Positions 28,680-36,770 of a DNA stretch of 64,000 bases are shown here, piece after piece. Within the stretch, counting starts at the first letter, position 1, and every line of letters starts with the position of its first letter. The DNA comes from Paenirhizobium cremeum. Lineage in GTDB: Bacteria; Pseudomonadota; Alphaproteobacteria; Rhizobiales; Rhizobiaceae. The position numbers were made by a program, and so were the translations under genes. The DNA lies in NCBI RefSeq assembly GCF_022884085.1, contig NZ_JAGGCS010000002.1, forward strand, positions 124,001-188,000, given 5' to 3'. Below the pieces are notes generated by a model. That model had not been told where the DNA came from. It did no database searches and saw only the letters and a list, made by a program, of their open reading frames with translations.

Positions 28680-30242
28680 TCAGGCCGCTTCCATGAGGAA
28701 GGCGGCGGCTCTTTCACCGATCATGGTGACGGGGGCATGGGTGTTGCAGGTCGGGATCACCGGGATCACCGAGGCATCCGAGAGCGTCAGGCCTTCCAGT
28801 CCGTGGACCTTCAGGCGGGCATCGACGACGGCCATGTCGTCCTTGCCCATCTTCGCCGTTCCCGATGTGTGAAAGAAGGTTGAGCAGCCATTGCGGACGA
28901 ACTCGACGGCTTCTTTGCGGGAAAGCTTGCGGTCCGGGGCGGCAAAGCCGGCGAAGAGATCGGCAAAGGCCGAGGTCTGGGCGAGGTCCATGATGGTGTA
29001 GACCGCCGAGACGAGCGCTTCGAGGTCTGAAGCCTCGGCGAGATAATTGGGCTGGATGTCCAGCGGGCCGAAGGGATCGGCGGAGAGCATCTTCAGGTAG
29101 CCGACGCTTTTCGAATGCATCAGGCCGGCACCGAGCGAGAAGACGTCTCCCGACATGTCGTAGAGTTCGCGCAGGCGCGGCTCGGCGCTGTTGCCCTGGA
29201 CGGGAAAGGAATGGACGTCGGGCTGGACGAGATCTGGCCGCGATTTCCAGTTCAGCATGGTGCCGCCGCCATTGTCGAGCTTTTCGCCCATGGGCACCTT
29301 GGAGCGGAAGACGCAGGCCTGTACCAGCGGGTGATCCTGCAGGTTTCGGCCGACGCCGGGCAGGGCATGGACGAGCGGGATGCCGAGGCGTTTCAGCTCG
29401 GCGGGATCGCCGATGCCGGAGAGCATCAGCAGGCGCGGCGTGCCGATCGCGCCTGCTGCCAGCACGACCTGCGTCGTGGCGCGGGTTTCGACGGGCTTGC
29501 CGTCGATGAGATGGCGCACGCCGGTGCAGCGACCGGCTTCGACGATGAGGCCGATGGCGTGGGAGCCGGTGAGTACTGTCAGCCGCTCGTTGTCCAGAAC
29601 GGGCAGGAGATAGCCGTTCGCCGAACTCCAGCGCCTGCCGTCAAAAATGTTGAAGTTGGAGGGGCAGGCGCCCTCGTTGGTCTCGCCATTCGGATCGGCG
29701 ATCACGGGAATGCCGATTTCGCTCGAGCCGTCGAGCATGGCCCGGGCGACGGGATGCAGTTTCCGGCTGGTGGTGATCCTGAGCGGACCGCCGGCGCCGC
29801 GAAGGGCGGTCTCGCCGCCTTCCCAGTCCTCGGCCTTCCGGAAGAAGGGCAGGCAGTCGGCGAAGGACCAGCCGTCGCAGCCGGCCTGTTGCCAGGCGTC
29901 GTAATCGAGCGGATTGCCGCGATACCACATCAGCGCATTGATGGCGGAGGAGCCGCCGAGCGCCTTGCCGCGCGGGATGCCGATGGTCCGGCCGTTGACG
30001 CGCGGCGTCGGAGAGTAGCTGTAGCCCCAGTCCCAGCGGCTCCGGCCGAGCGGCACCCATTCGCGCGGATCGTCGATCTCTGCAACACCGATGCCGGGTT
30101 CGCCGGCTTCGATCAGAAGCACGGTGGCGTCCGTGCCGTCGATCAGGCGCCGCACCACCGGCGAACCGCCCGAACCGGAACCTATGACGACGTAGTCATA
30201 GGATCTAGCGAGGGGGCGGGTGGGGATGATGGGTGGCCTCAT
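28680..30242 (-). CDS. GMC-family FAD oxidoreductase
   Basis: 520 residues. FAD motif YDYVVIGSGSGGSPVVRRL, GMC signature 1 GKALGGSSAINALMWYRG, signature 2 GAIGTPRLLMLSGIG, and a C-terminal FFHTSGTAKMG in place of the more usual HP.GTC block. It lies 44 bases upstream of the deaminase gene on the same strand and may be co-transcribed with it. The start at 30242 is preferred because sequence upstream is repeat. It would oxidise an alcohol to an aldehyde; the partner in this locus is not obvious. Confidence 0.88.
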   Translation of the reverse strand: MRPPIIPTRPLARSYDYVVIGSGSGGSPVVRRLIDGTDATVLLIEAGEPGIGVAEIDDPREWVPLGRSRWDWGYSYSPTPRVNGRTIGIPRGKALGGSSAINALMWYRGNPLDYDAWQQAGCDGWSFADCLPFFRKAEDWEGGETALRGAGGPLRITTSRKLHPVARAMLDGSSEIGIPVIADPNGETNEGACPSNFNIFDGRRWSSANGYLLPVLDNERLTVLTGSHAIGLIVEAGRCTGVRHLIDGKPVETRATTQVVLAAGAIGTPRLLMLSGIGDPAELKRLGIPLVHALPGVGRNLQDHPLVQACVFRSKVPMGEKLDNGGGTMLNWKSRPDLVQPDVHSFPVQGNSAEPRLRELYDMSGDVFSLGAGLMHSKSVGYLKMLSADPFGPLDIQPNYLAEASDLEALVSAVYTIMDLAQTSAFADLFAGFAAPDRKLSRKEAVEFVRNGCSTFFHTSGTAKMGKDDMAVVDARLKVHGLEGLTLSDASVIPVIPTCNTHAPVTMIGERAAAFLMEAA

Positions 30243-30270
30243 GGGACCGACCGGAAGATGCGTTTGTGAA

Positions 30271-30403
30271 AACCCCCTCTGGCCTGCCGGCCATCTCCCC
30301 CACAAGGGGGGAGAAGACTCGTGGCAACGTTCCTGTCGATCCCGCCTGTCGTGCCACGAATTAAGCCCCTCCCCCTTGTGGGGAGGGGTTGGGGAGGGGT
30401 TTT
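30271..30403. repeat. RIME-like palindromic repeats
   Basis: Two hairpin units in the 186-base gap between the GMC gene and the ThDP enzyme: one at about 30271-30316 with CCTGCCGGCC and CCCCCACAAGGGGGG, one at about 30364-30403 with CCCCTCCCCCTTGTGGGGAG. The second is nearly identical to the unit at 26191, including its TTGGGGAGGGG tail. Confidence 0.65.
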
Positions 30404-30428
30404 CGCCTGCTCGAACATGCGATGTCCT

Positions 30429-31037
30429 TTAGTTGTGCTCGCTCGGTCCCATGATGACGATGCCTTCGGTGGCTTCGACATGGCGGACGAAGATGTACTT
30501 GTCCTCGCGTCCGTCCGAATGCTTGCGCTTGATATCGGGCTGGACGGTGCCGGCGACCTTGGCGACGACGATGTAGGGAACGTCGGCTTTCAGGCCGGCC
30601 TCGCAATGGGCCTCGAATTCCTCGAGCGTGCGGGCGGTATAGGCATTGTCGACGCCGGCGCCGCGGGCGATCGCGGCGATATCGACGCGGCCTGACGCGG
30701 TGTGGGTCGGCGGGCCGCCGATCGACTGGTAGCACTCGTTGTCCCAGACGACGACGAAGAGGTTCTTCGGCTGCTCGTTGCCGAGGGTGGCGAGGATGCC
30801 GAGATTGAACATCATGCCGCCATCCGTATCGAGCGAGACGATGCGGCGATGGGGAAGGCCGGCTGCAAGGCCAAAGGCCTGCGGCGTGACGCAGCCGAGC
30901 TGCTGCTGGAACAGGCTCGCCTCGCGCATGTGGGGTGCCGCATTATACCATTCATCGACGGAGGCGCCGAGCGAGAGGATGACCAGTTCGTCCTTCAGGC
31001 GTTCAGCGAGACGCTGCATGCAGTCGAAACGTTTCAT
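30429..31037 (-). CDS. ThDP enzyme beta-like subunit (sulfopyruvate/phosphonopyruvate decarboxylase family)
   Basis: 202 residues, the pyrophosphate-binding half of a split thiamine diphosphate enzyme. The cofactor/Mg motif is in RRIVSLDTDGGMMFNLG with the trailing VVVWDNECYQSIGG; here DTDGG replaces the common GDGG. The length and split match ComE of sulfopyruvate decarboxylase and the C-half of phosphonopyruvate decarboxylase. The start overlaps the stop of the PYR-domain gene by 4 bases. It acts as a decarboxylase or carboligase on a 2-oxoacid; which one is unknown, and nothing else in the locus suggests sulfonate metabolism. Confidence 0.82.
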   Translation of the reverse strand: MKRFDCMQRLAERLKDELVILSLGASVDEWYNAAPHMREASLFQQQLGCVTPQAFGLAAGLPHRRIVSLDTDGGMMFNLGILATLGNEQPKNLFVVVWDNECYQSIGGPPTHTASGRVDIAAIARGAGVDNAYTARTLEEFEAHCEAGLKADVPYIVVAKVAGTVQPDIKRKHSDGREDKYIFVRHVEATEGIVIMGPSEHN

Positions 31038-31534
31038 CGGACGATGCTCCCCCCGAGCGCGATGGCCGAGTGGTAATAGGCGTTGTAGGACCAGTTGTAG
31101 GCGTCGGCGATCGACTGCTCGATCTGATCCTCCTCGCGTACGATCCGGTAGGGGATGCGCAGCGCGTTCAGCACCGGCTCCATGGTGATGCCGTGAGGAA
31201 TGGCCCACCAGTTGTTCTCGCCGAGTTCGCCGCGATAGCTCATCAGCATGACGACCGGAATGCCGGCACCGAGGCCCATGCGGGCGAGCGGTTCCACGGA
31301 GGCCCTGAGGCCGGAATTTTCCATGATGAGCGCCGCGCGCTTGCCGGACAGGAAGACGCCGCCGCAGATCGCGGCTCCCTCGCCTTCGTTGGTCACGCGG
31401 ATGGTGCGGATATCGGGATCGGCGTCGAGCGCCGGATAGAGTTCCTTGAACAGGGAATCGGGGAGATAGCAGACGATGCTGACGCCTGCTTTCTTGAGGC
31501 CGCGGATCACGGCGTCAACGGATGATTGTTTCAT
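31034..31534 (-). CDS. ThDP enzyme alpha-like subunit (PYR domain, ComD-like)
   Basis: 166 residues, the pyrimidine-binding half. The activating glutamate is in IRVTNEGEGAAICGGVF, as in ThDP decarboxylases, and the segment GIPVVMLMSYRGELGE is typical of the sulfopyruvate decarboxylase alpha chain. Works as a complex with the downstream subunit. Preceded by a palindromic LysR-type box at 31608. Confidence 0.82.
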   Translation of the reverse strand: MKQSSVDAVIRGLKKAGVSIVCYLPDSLFKELYPALDADPDIRTIRVTNEGEGAAICGGVFLSGKRAALIMENSGLRASVEPLARMGLGAGIPVVMLMSYRGELGENNWWAIPHGITMEPVLNALRIPYRIVREEDQIEQSIADAYNWSYNAYYHSAIALGGSIVR

Positions 31535-31607
31535 GGCTTGCCCTCATTGTGCGGCGAGGTTCGCAAAACCGAGATGTTCCGAATAGACGACAATTTTTGA
31601 CGATCTC

Positions 31608-31624
31608 GTTGCGTCATATGCAAC
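31608..31624. promoter_or_regulatory. Possible LysR-type box upstream of the ThDP genes
   Basis: GTTGC-GTCATAT-GCAAC is a perfect 5-bp-arm palindrome containing T-N11-A (TGCGTCATATGCA), the form bound by LysR proteins. It sits in the 92-base gap between the LysR gene stop and the ThDP alpha start, 74 bases before the latter, and is a candidate site for the adjacent LysR protein. Confidence 0.45.
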
Positions 31625-31626
31625 AT

Positions 31627-32571
31627 CTACGGTGTGGGGGCCGGGGCCAGAGAATGGGTCATGCGGTCGATTGCCTGTTCCAGGAGCTTGCCAAGCGCGG
31701 ATGCCGCATCCGACATTTCCTTTTCCGAGCGGGAGAGCAGCATCAGCTTGCGCGGCGGCAGGCGGCTATCGACCAGCGGCACGAATTTCAGGGTTCCCTC
31801 TGCGAGTTCCTGCTCGACGCCGACGCGGGTCTGCAGCACCGTTCCGAGATTGCGCTTGGCGAGGTCGACCATCAGGCCGATGGAATTGGTGCGCGAGCGG
31901 CGGGAAAGATCGACCAGCGAGCGGTTGAAGGCCTCTTCCACGGAGGAGCCCAGTGTCAGGCTGGAGTCCGACAGGATGACGCGTTCGTTGGCGAGGTCGA
32001 ACAGTTTGAGTTCGTTGCGCTTCGCCATCGCGCCGCCGGGGAGTGCGAGGACGCCGAGAGGAAGCGATGCCGTTGCAATGCGGCGCACGGTGCGGGGCAC
32101 GCGGATGTCGAAGACGACGGCGAGGTCGCACTCGCCATCGGATACGGCATTGGCGGCCTGCTGCGATCCCATGACCTTGATGTCGACGGTGATCGCCGGA
32201 TGGCGGTTCCAGAAGGCTTCGAGCGCCGCCGGCATCAGGCCGCGGGCCACGCTTTCGACGATGGCGACGGACACCGTGCCGCGATGCAGGCCGTGGAGAT
32301 CGTTGATTTCGTTGCAGGCGCGGTTGAGTTCGGAGAGCGAGATGCGGGCGTGGTAGAGAAGAAGTTCGCCCGCGCTCGTCAGCTTGAGGCGCTGGCGAAC
32401 GCGCTCGAAGAGCGGCGTTCCCAACTCATCCTCCAGCTGCCGGAGAATGCGGCTGACGGAGGAGGGGGCGACATTCAGCGCCAAGGCCGCCTGGCGGATC
32501 GATCCAAGCCGCGCCACGAGTTGGAAATAGTGGATGCGGGTGGCGACCAGCCCGAGGCGGTAGGGGTCCAT
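31627..32571 (-). CDS. LysR-family transcriptional regulator
   Basis: 314 residues. HTH in the first 65 residues (FQLVARLGSIRQAALALNVA, PSSVSRILRQLEDELG), then an effector domain (GTVSVAIVESVARGLMPAAL). It starts only 5 bases after the adenine deaminase stop, so it is probably co-transcribed with ade and acts as the local regulator of the minus arm of the purine-type locus. Start at 32571 was preferred; a longer frame would extend into the deaminase gene. Confidence 0.88.
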   Translation of the reverse strand: MDPYRLGLVATRIHYFQLVARLGSIRQAALALNVAPSSVSRILRQLEDELGTPLFERVRQRLKLTSAGELLLYHARISLSELNRACNEINDLHGLHRGTVSVAIVESVARGLMPAALEAFWNRHPAITVDIKVMGSQQAANAVSDGECDLAVVFDIRVPRTVRRIATASLPLGVLALPGGAMAKRNELKLFDLANERVILSDSSLTLGSSVEEAFNRSLVDLSRRSRTNSIGLMVDLAKRNLGTVLQTRVGVEQELAEGTLKFVPLVDSRLPPRKLMLLSRSEKEMSDAASALGKLLEQAIDRMTHSLAPAPTP

Positions 32572-32576
32572 GGTCC

Positions 32577-34385
32577 TCAGGCCTCCGGGCTCTCGAAGAG
32601 CGGCACGATTTCCATCTGCGGCACGGTGACGAGGCCCATGTCGGTGATGCGGATTTCCGGGATGACCGAGAGCGGGATCAGGTTGAAGCCCATATAGGGG
32701 ATGGTGCAGCCGGCCTTTTCCCATTCGACCTTGAGCGCCTGCACTTCCTTCGCCACCTCATGCACGCGCTTGTCGGAGAGGAGGCCGGCGATCGGCAGCG
32801 GCACGATGGCCGTGACCTTGCCGTCCTGCACGACGCAGGCGCCGCCCTGATGGTCCTCGATGGCGCGCAGCGCCACCTGCATGTCCGCTTCGTTGGTGCC
32901 GGCGATGATGATGTTGTGGCTGTCATGACCGACGGAAGAGGCAACCGCGCCGCTCTTCAAGGCGAAGTTGGAGAGCAGGCCGTAGGCGACGTTTCCGGCC
33001 GACTTGCCGTGACGCTCGATGACGGTGACGAAGCAGAGGCCATGGCGTTCGAAATGGGTCTGCCAGTCGTTGGCCGGTTCCAGCGCGACCTTCACATGGC
33101 CGAGAATGATGCCCGGCAGTTCGGTCCTGATCGTGTTGGCGACGACCTTTTCGGTCGGCAGTTCCGGCGTCAGCTTCAGCGCCTTCGGCAGCTTGACCGT
33201 GTGGTAGGCCGCGTCCGGATAGCGCCATGGCTTCGACAGCGTCTCGTCGAGCAGCGGCGTGATCTTTTTCTGGTCGACGACGAGTTCGCCGCCATACCAG
33301 GTGCTGACAGGCTTCAGGTCGTCGTCGAGCATGACGAGGTCGGCGCGGCGGCTGCCGCCCATGCCGCCGATCTCGCCTTCCATGCCGAAGCGGGTGGCGC
33401 CATGCAGCGAACCCATGGCCCAGGCCTGTTCCGGCGTCATGCCGGCGCGGCGGGCTTCGCGCACCACCCAGTCGAGGCCGAAGTTCAGGAGGTCGTCGGC
33501 GTCGCGGTCGTCGGTGCAGACAGCGATCCGCTTGTGAGAAGCGCCGAGTTCGGTCACCGTCTTGATAGCCTCCGGCAGCGAATGCCAGGGCGTGGTCGGC
33601 GGGCCGCCGCGCAGGAAGAGCCAGATGCCCGCTTCCAGCATGTCGTCGGCGATGTCGCGGTCAATGGCCTCATGGGTATCGGTCACGCCCGATGCGGCAT
33701 AGGCGGAGACGAATTCGCGTCCGTAGACATGGCCGGAGACGGGCCGTCCGCGCGAAAGGGCGGCCGCCAGAATGGCGTGGGAGCGCTCGTCGCCCATGGT
33801 GACCGGCACGAAGTCCATCTTCTCGCCAAGCGCCACGGCTTCCGGCCACTTGTCGAAGAGGGCCGCGATCTTCTCCGGCGTCAGGTCGCCGCCGGCGGTT
33901 TCGAGGTCCGGGGAGGTGGCCGGAACGGTCGAGGGCACCGTGAGGAAGATGGAAAGCGGCGCGTGGCGGGCGTCTTCCAGCATGGCCTCGACGCCGGCGA
34001 CATCCATGACGTTGCCGATTTCGTGGCTGTCGCAGAAGATGGTGGTGGTGCCGTTCAGGAGTGCCGCTTCCGCATAGGCGCAGGCTGTCACCATGCTCGA
34101 TTCGATATGGATATGCGGGTCGGCGAGGCCGGGAGCGACGATGCCGCCCCTGGCGTCATAGAGTTTCGCGGAGCCGTTGCGGTAAGTGCCGGCCGGCTTG
34201 ACGGCGGCGATGCGGCCGCCGGAAATCCAGACCTCGCGGTCGGGCAGGATGCGCTCGGAATAGGTGGAGAGCACCCGGGCGCCGGTGATGACGAGATCGG
34301 GCGAAACGCGGCCTGAGGCGACGTCGGCAAGCTTGCGGGTCATCGTCGCAAGCGGGGCGACGGAAAAGCGGGTGATGGGCGGCAT
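32577..34385 (-). CDS. ade: Adenine deaminase
   Basis: 602 residues, amidohydrolase superfamily, usual length for Ade. Metal-binding [15 protein letters not shown] and [12 protein letters not shown] in the N-half, and the C-terminal adenine deaminase domain with [19 protein letters not shown]. Converts adenine to hypoxanthine and ammonia. Ribosome site GAGGAGA before the start at 34385. Located in the minus arm, upstream of and likely co-transcribed with the LysR gene. A related substrate such as an N6-substituted adenine cannot be excluded. Confidence 0.93.
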   Translation of the reverse strand: MPPITRFSVAPLATMTRKLADVASGRVSPDLVITGARVLSTYSERILPDREVWISGGRIAAVKPAGTYRNGSAKLYDARGGIVAPGLADPHIHIESSMVTACAYAEAALLNGTTTIFCDSHEIGNVMDVAGVEAMLEDARHAPLSIFLTVPSTVPATSPDLETAGGDLTPEKIAALFDKWPEAVALGEKMDFVPVTMGDERSHAILAAALSRGRPVSGHVYGREFVSAYAASGVTDTHEAIDRDIADDMLEAGIWLFLRGGPPTTPWHSLPEAIKTVTELGASHKRIAVCTDDRDADDLLNFGLDWVVREARRAGMTPEQAWAMGSLHGATRFGMEGEIGGMGGSRRADLVMLDDDLKPVSTWYGGELVVDQKKITPLLDETLSKPWRYPDAAYHTVKLPKALKLTPELPTEKVVANTIRTELPGIILGHVKVALEPANDWQTHFERHGLCFVTVIERHGKSAGNVAYGLLSNFALKSGAVASSVGHDSHNIIIAGTNEADMQVALRAIEDHQGGACVVQDGKVTAIVPLPIAGLLSDKRVHEVAKEVQALKVEWEKAGCTIPYMGFNLIPLSVIPEIRITDMGLVTVPQMEIVPLFESPEA

Positions 34386-34550
34386 ACGTGTCTCCTCGCG
34401 GCGGTTTCTTGTCGATAGCGTTTTTCGGCCTGAATTCATCAGGTTGGGGCTCTAAATCCTTCCTTTTGAAGCATAATCTTGCCGATCCTCGCTTCACTCC
34501 GGTCGGATTATGCTCTGGCGCCTATTGCGGGCGCTTGTCATGCGGGAGCA

Positions 34551-34582
34551 CCCCTCCCTCTGCCCTGCCGGGCATCTCCCCT
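34551..34582. repeat. Truncated RIME-like unit
   Basis: CCCTCTGCCCTGCCGGGCATC, as in the unit at 10471, ends abruptly at the stop codon of the GST gene; the second hairpin (CCCCACAAGGGG) is missing. The left 165 bases of this gap (34386-34550) hold no recognised feature other than the presumed ade promoter. Confidence 0.5.
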
Positions 34583-35214
34583 CAATGATAATCCGGAATG
34601 CCCGGCATGGTCTTGAAGCCGGGCAGGGTGCGGAAGCGGCGGACCCAGCGGCGAAGTGCGGGAAATTCGTCGTGATCGATGCCGAAGTCGCGGGAAAGCG
34701 CGAAGATCGGGAAGAGCGTCAGGTCGGCGAGCGTCGGCGTGCTGCCGGCGAACCACTCGATGCCATCGAAGTGACGGAGCGTCATGTGGTCGTCCATGAT
34801 GCGGAAGGCGCGGCGGGCGGCGGCTTTCAGGGCTTCGAAATCGCCCGGTAGACCGAACAGCGCGACCTTGCGGGCGGCGATCGCATCCGGCAAGACCGAG
34901 GCCGAGAAAATCAGCCATTGCATGGTGGCGGCAAAGGCTGCGGTATCCGCCGGGAGCCAGGCTCCCGTCGTGTCATAGGCCCTGGCGAGATGGGCAAGGA
35001 TTGCCTCCGTGCCGTAAAGCGTGAGATCGCCGTCCGTCAGGATCGGCAGGGACCCAAGCGGATTGAGCGCCAACATGGCCGGGCTCTTTTCCTCATGGCC
35101 GGGAACCATGTCGACGGCATAGGTCGTATAGTCCTTGCCGAGCATGGAAAGCAGCAGGCGAACGCGGTAGCAGCTGTCATCGAGTTCGTAATTGTAGAGC
35201 GTGATGGCGGACAT
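34582..35214 (-). CDS. Glutathione S-transferase-like protein (possible NdmE-type partner)
   Basis: 210 residues. N-terminal thioredoxin-fold domain (LYNYELDDSCYRVRLLLSML, LNPLGSLPILTDGDLTLYGT with the glutathione-binding Pro and the E/S pair), then an all-helical C-terminal domain ending RWVRRFRTLPGFKTMPGIPDY. Its ATG shares one base with the stop of the Rieske protein gene (TGATG), so the two are translated together. In caffeine N7-demethylation the GST homologue NdmE is needed to hold the Rieske-less NdmC and Rieske-bearing NdmD together; the same combination of parts occurs here, so a structural rather than conjugating role is proposed. Simple dehalogenation or isomerisation is possible too. 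Confidence 0.85.
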   Translation of the reverse strand: MSAITLYNYELDDSCYRVRLLLSMLGKDYTTYAVDMVPGHEEKSPAMLALNPLGSLPILTDGDLTLYGTEAILAHLARAYDTTGAWLPADTAAFAATMQWLIFSASVLPDAIAARKVALFGLPGDFEALKAAARRAFRIMDDHMTLRHFDGIEWFAGSTPTLADLTLFPIFALSRDFGIDHDEFPALRRWVRRFRTLPGFKTMPGIPDYH

Positions 35215-35951
35215 CAGGCGACCTCCGCCATGAGGGCGCCGGGAGCCGATGCCTCCAGCGTGCCGCGCAGGGCTTCGGCCCAGCGGGCGACGGGTGCGCG
35301 AAGTGCCGCAGCCTTGCCGCCGGTGTCGTCGATCAGGATGTGAAGCGCCGTCTTCGCCGCGCCGACGGTCTGTGCGGCGACGAGAAGCCGGGTAGTTCCG
35401 GCGGTCAGCGCCCAGCAATTGGCAGTGAGCTTTTCAAGCGAAGCCGGGGCGGGGGCGGACCCGGCTTCGGGGAGCTCGGCCTTCCCCAGAACCGCGAGAG
35501 CGTGTTCGAGGGAGCAGTCGGTATAGAGGCTGCGGACCGGCACGACGGCACCGAGATCCGGAACGCCGGCGACATCGGTATCGTCGGCTAGCGCCGTCCA
35601 GATGAGGCCGCTTCGTTCCTCCACGGCATAGGTCGGGATCTTGATGGTCTTCGGCACTTCGAGATCGGGATGGGCAGGGATGTACTGGCACTGGCCGGCG
35701 GTGTCATAGGCCCAGCCGTGATAGAGACAGGCGATGTGATCGCCGCGCACGAAGCCGAAGCTCATGCGCATGCCGCGATGGGGACAGCGGTCTTCCCAGA
35801 CATGGGCGGCGCCCTTGCTGTCGCGCCATACGACGATTTCCGCGCCGTTTATCACCGCGCCGGCGGAGGTGCCCGGCTCGATCGATGCGGAGAGCGCCAC
35901 CGGCATCCATACCGGCTCCTTGGCTGTTTCCCCGGCCGTTTCCTTGCTCAT
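35214..35951 (-). CDS. Stand-alone Rieske [2Fe-2S] protein with non-catalytic C-terminus
   Basis: 245 residues. The cluster ligands are C56-P-H58 and C75-LY-H78 with 16 residues between, the spacing of ring-hydroxylating oxygenase Rieske domains (CPHRG, CLYHGW). The oxygenase-type continuation VPKTIKIPTYAVEERSGLIW follows, but the mononuclear iron motif D-x2-H-x4-H is absent; residues from about 125 on are alanine-rich and not recognised. It is therefore an electron-carrier partner rather than a full oxygenase. It lies between an acylphosphatase-like gene and the GST gene, and the natural acceptors are the two Rieske-less oxygenases at 26378 and 44048. No reductase for it is visible in the window. 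Confidence 0.85.
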   Translation of the reverse strand: MSKETAGETAKEPVWMPVALSASIEPGTSAGAVINGAEIVVWRDSKGAAHVWEDRCPHRGMRMSFGFVRGDHIACLYHGWAYDTAGQCQYIPAHPDLEVPKTIKIPTYAVEERSGLIWTALADDTDVAGVPDLGAVVPVRSLYTDCSLEHALAVLGKAELPEAGSAPAPASLEKLTANCWALTAGTTRLLVAAQTVGAAKTALHILIDDTGGKAAALRAPVARWAEALRGTLEASAPGALMAEVA

Positions 35952-35971
35952 CTTCAAATCCCCTTCAAAAA

Positions 35972-36232
35972 TCAGTCCTGTCGAGCCGATGCCAACCTGC
36001 TTTCGGAGCGGCTGACATCCAGCACGATGCAATCGTAAGGCCCGAGGCTGCAGGCCATCTCGAACATGTCGACCAGCGCCTCCTGTCCGGCGACATGGAC
36101 CGAGACGGCGCTTTCGCTGCAATTATCCACGCGCATGTCGAGATCGAGTCGGCCGGCGCGATGGCGCGCGAAGCCGATGAAGCTGTCGCAGTCGAGCCTG
36201 CCCCTGAACACGAAATCCACGGCGCAAGTCAT
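35972..36232 (-). CDS. Small acylphosphatase-like protein, probably inactive
   Basis: 86 residues. The order of elements (VDFVFRGRL, SFIGFARHRAG, MRVDNCSESAVSVHVAGQ, LVDMFEMACSLGPYDCIVLDV) resembles the acylphosphatase ferredoxin-like fold, but the V-x-G-V-x-F-R phosphate loop and WVRN motif are not preserved, so catalysis is doubtful. Start at 36232 has AGGAGAAGGG upstream. First gene of the minus arm, 20 bases before the Rieske gene. A small regulatory or assembly role is conceivable; the family assignment itself is tentative. Confidence 0.6.
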   Translation of the reverse strand: MTCAVDFVFRGRLDCDSFIGFARHRAGRLDLDMRVDNCSESAVSVHVAGQEALVDMFEMACSLGPYDCIVLDVSRSESRLASARQD

Positions 36233-36338
36233 GCCCTTCTCCTGACCGCACTCAGCATCGTGGGACATGCCGCCGTGCCGGCGTCGGTTTGGTGTCTGTT
36301 GCGCAAGCTGCCCTGTCCTCTGGTTATCTTTTGCGCTT

Positions 36339-36357
36339 ATGCACAAAATATGTGCAT
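36339..36357. promoter_or_regulatory. NtrC-like enhancer palindrome
   Basis: ATGCACA-AAATA-TGTGCAT is a perfect 7-bp-arm palindrome. The TGCAC-N7-GTGCA core and spacing match the NtrC (NRI) enhancer consensus. It lies between the divergent arms of the locus, about 105 bases before the minus arm and about 315 bases before the sigma-54 promoter of the importer arm. Confidence 0.6.
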
Positions 36358-36669
36358 GCCTTGTATTTCATCAATCTAGCCTTGGGCGCGATCAGGTTTC
36401 AAGCGGTTTTTTCGCCGCAGATGTTGCCTTTGACGCATCACGGCCTCCCCGTTTTTACGACTATTCGGAACATCGGCAATTTGGAAAGGTCGGGAGCAGA
36501 AGGCGGTTTCTTCGCTCGGGCAGAAGGTTTTCCGGGCTTTTCCCGGGAGTTGGCCGATGTCTGCTCCGGAGTTGGCGCGGCGGTTCCGGTTGACGATCGT
36601 CAAGGTGTCCGAGGGTGGGCTTTTTCCGGCATTGCGCATTGCAGGCCGTTTGGCGAATGCGGGTTCAGA
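36358..36669. other. Non-coding stretch between enhancer and sigma-54 promoter
   Basis: About 310 bases without a supported gene; short frames here lack ribosome sites and domains. It is AT-richer at its left end. Its position suggests DNA to be looped between the enhancer-like site and the -24/-12 promoter. Confidence 0.4.
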
Positions 36670-36686
36670 CTGGCACGGTTGTTGCG
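36670..36686 (+). promoter_or_regulatory. Sigma-54 (RpoN) promoter of the importer operon
   Basis: CTGGCACGGTTGTTGCG has the invariant GG and GC dinucleotides with 10 bases between, and matches the -24/-12 consensus TGGCACG-N4-TTGC exactly. The expected start of transcription is near 36697, about 74 bases before the BMP-protein ATG. Confidence 0.8.
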
Positions 36687-36770
36687 TTTCTGAACGGATG
36701 GCGTCCCGGTGAGCGAATGGAAACCCGCTTTTCGTCATAGGCGCGTTATAACCAGAACTAAGGGGTTCAC

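Noticed and set aside
36233..36338. Second sigma-54 promoter reading into the minus arm
   Set aside because: No CC/GC pair with 10-base spacing fits the complement of the consensus in this interval.
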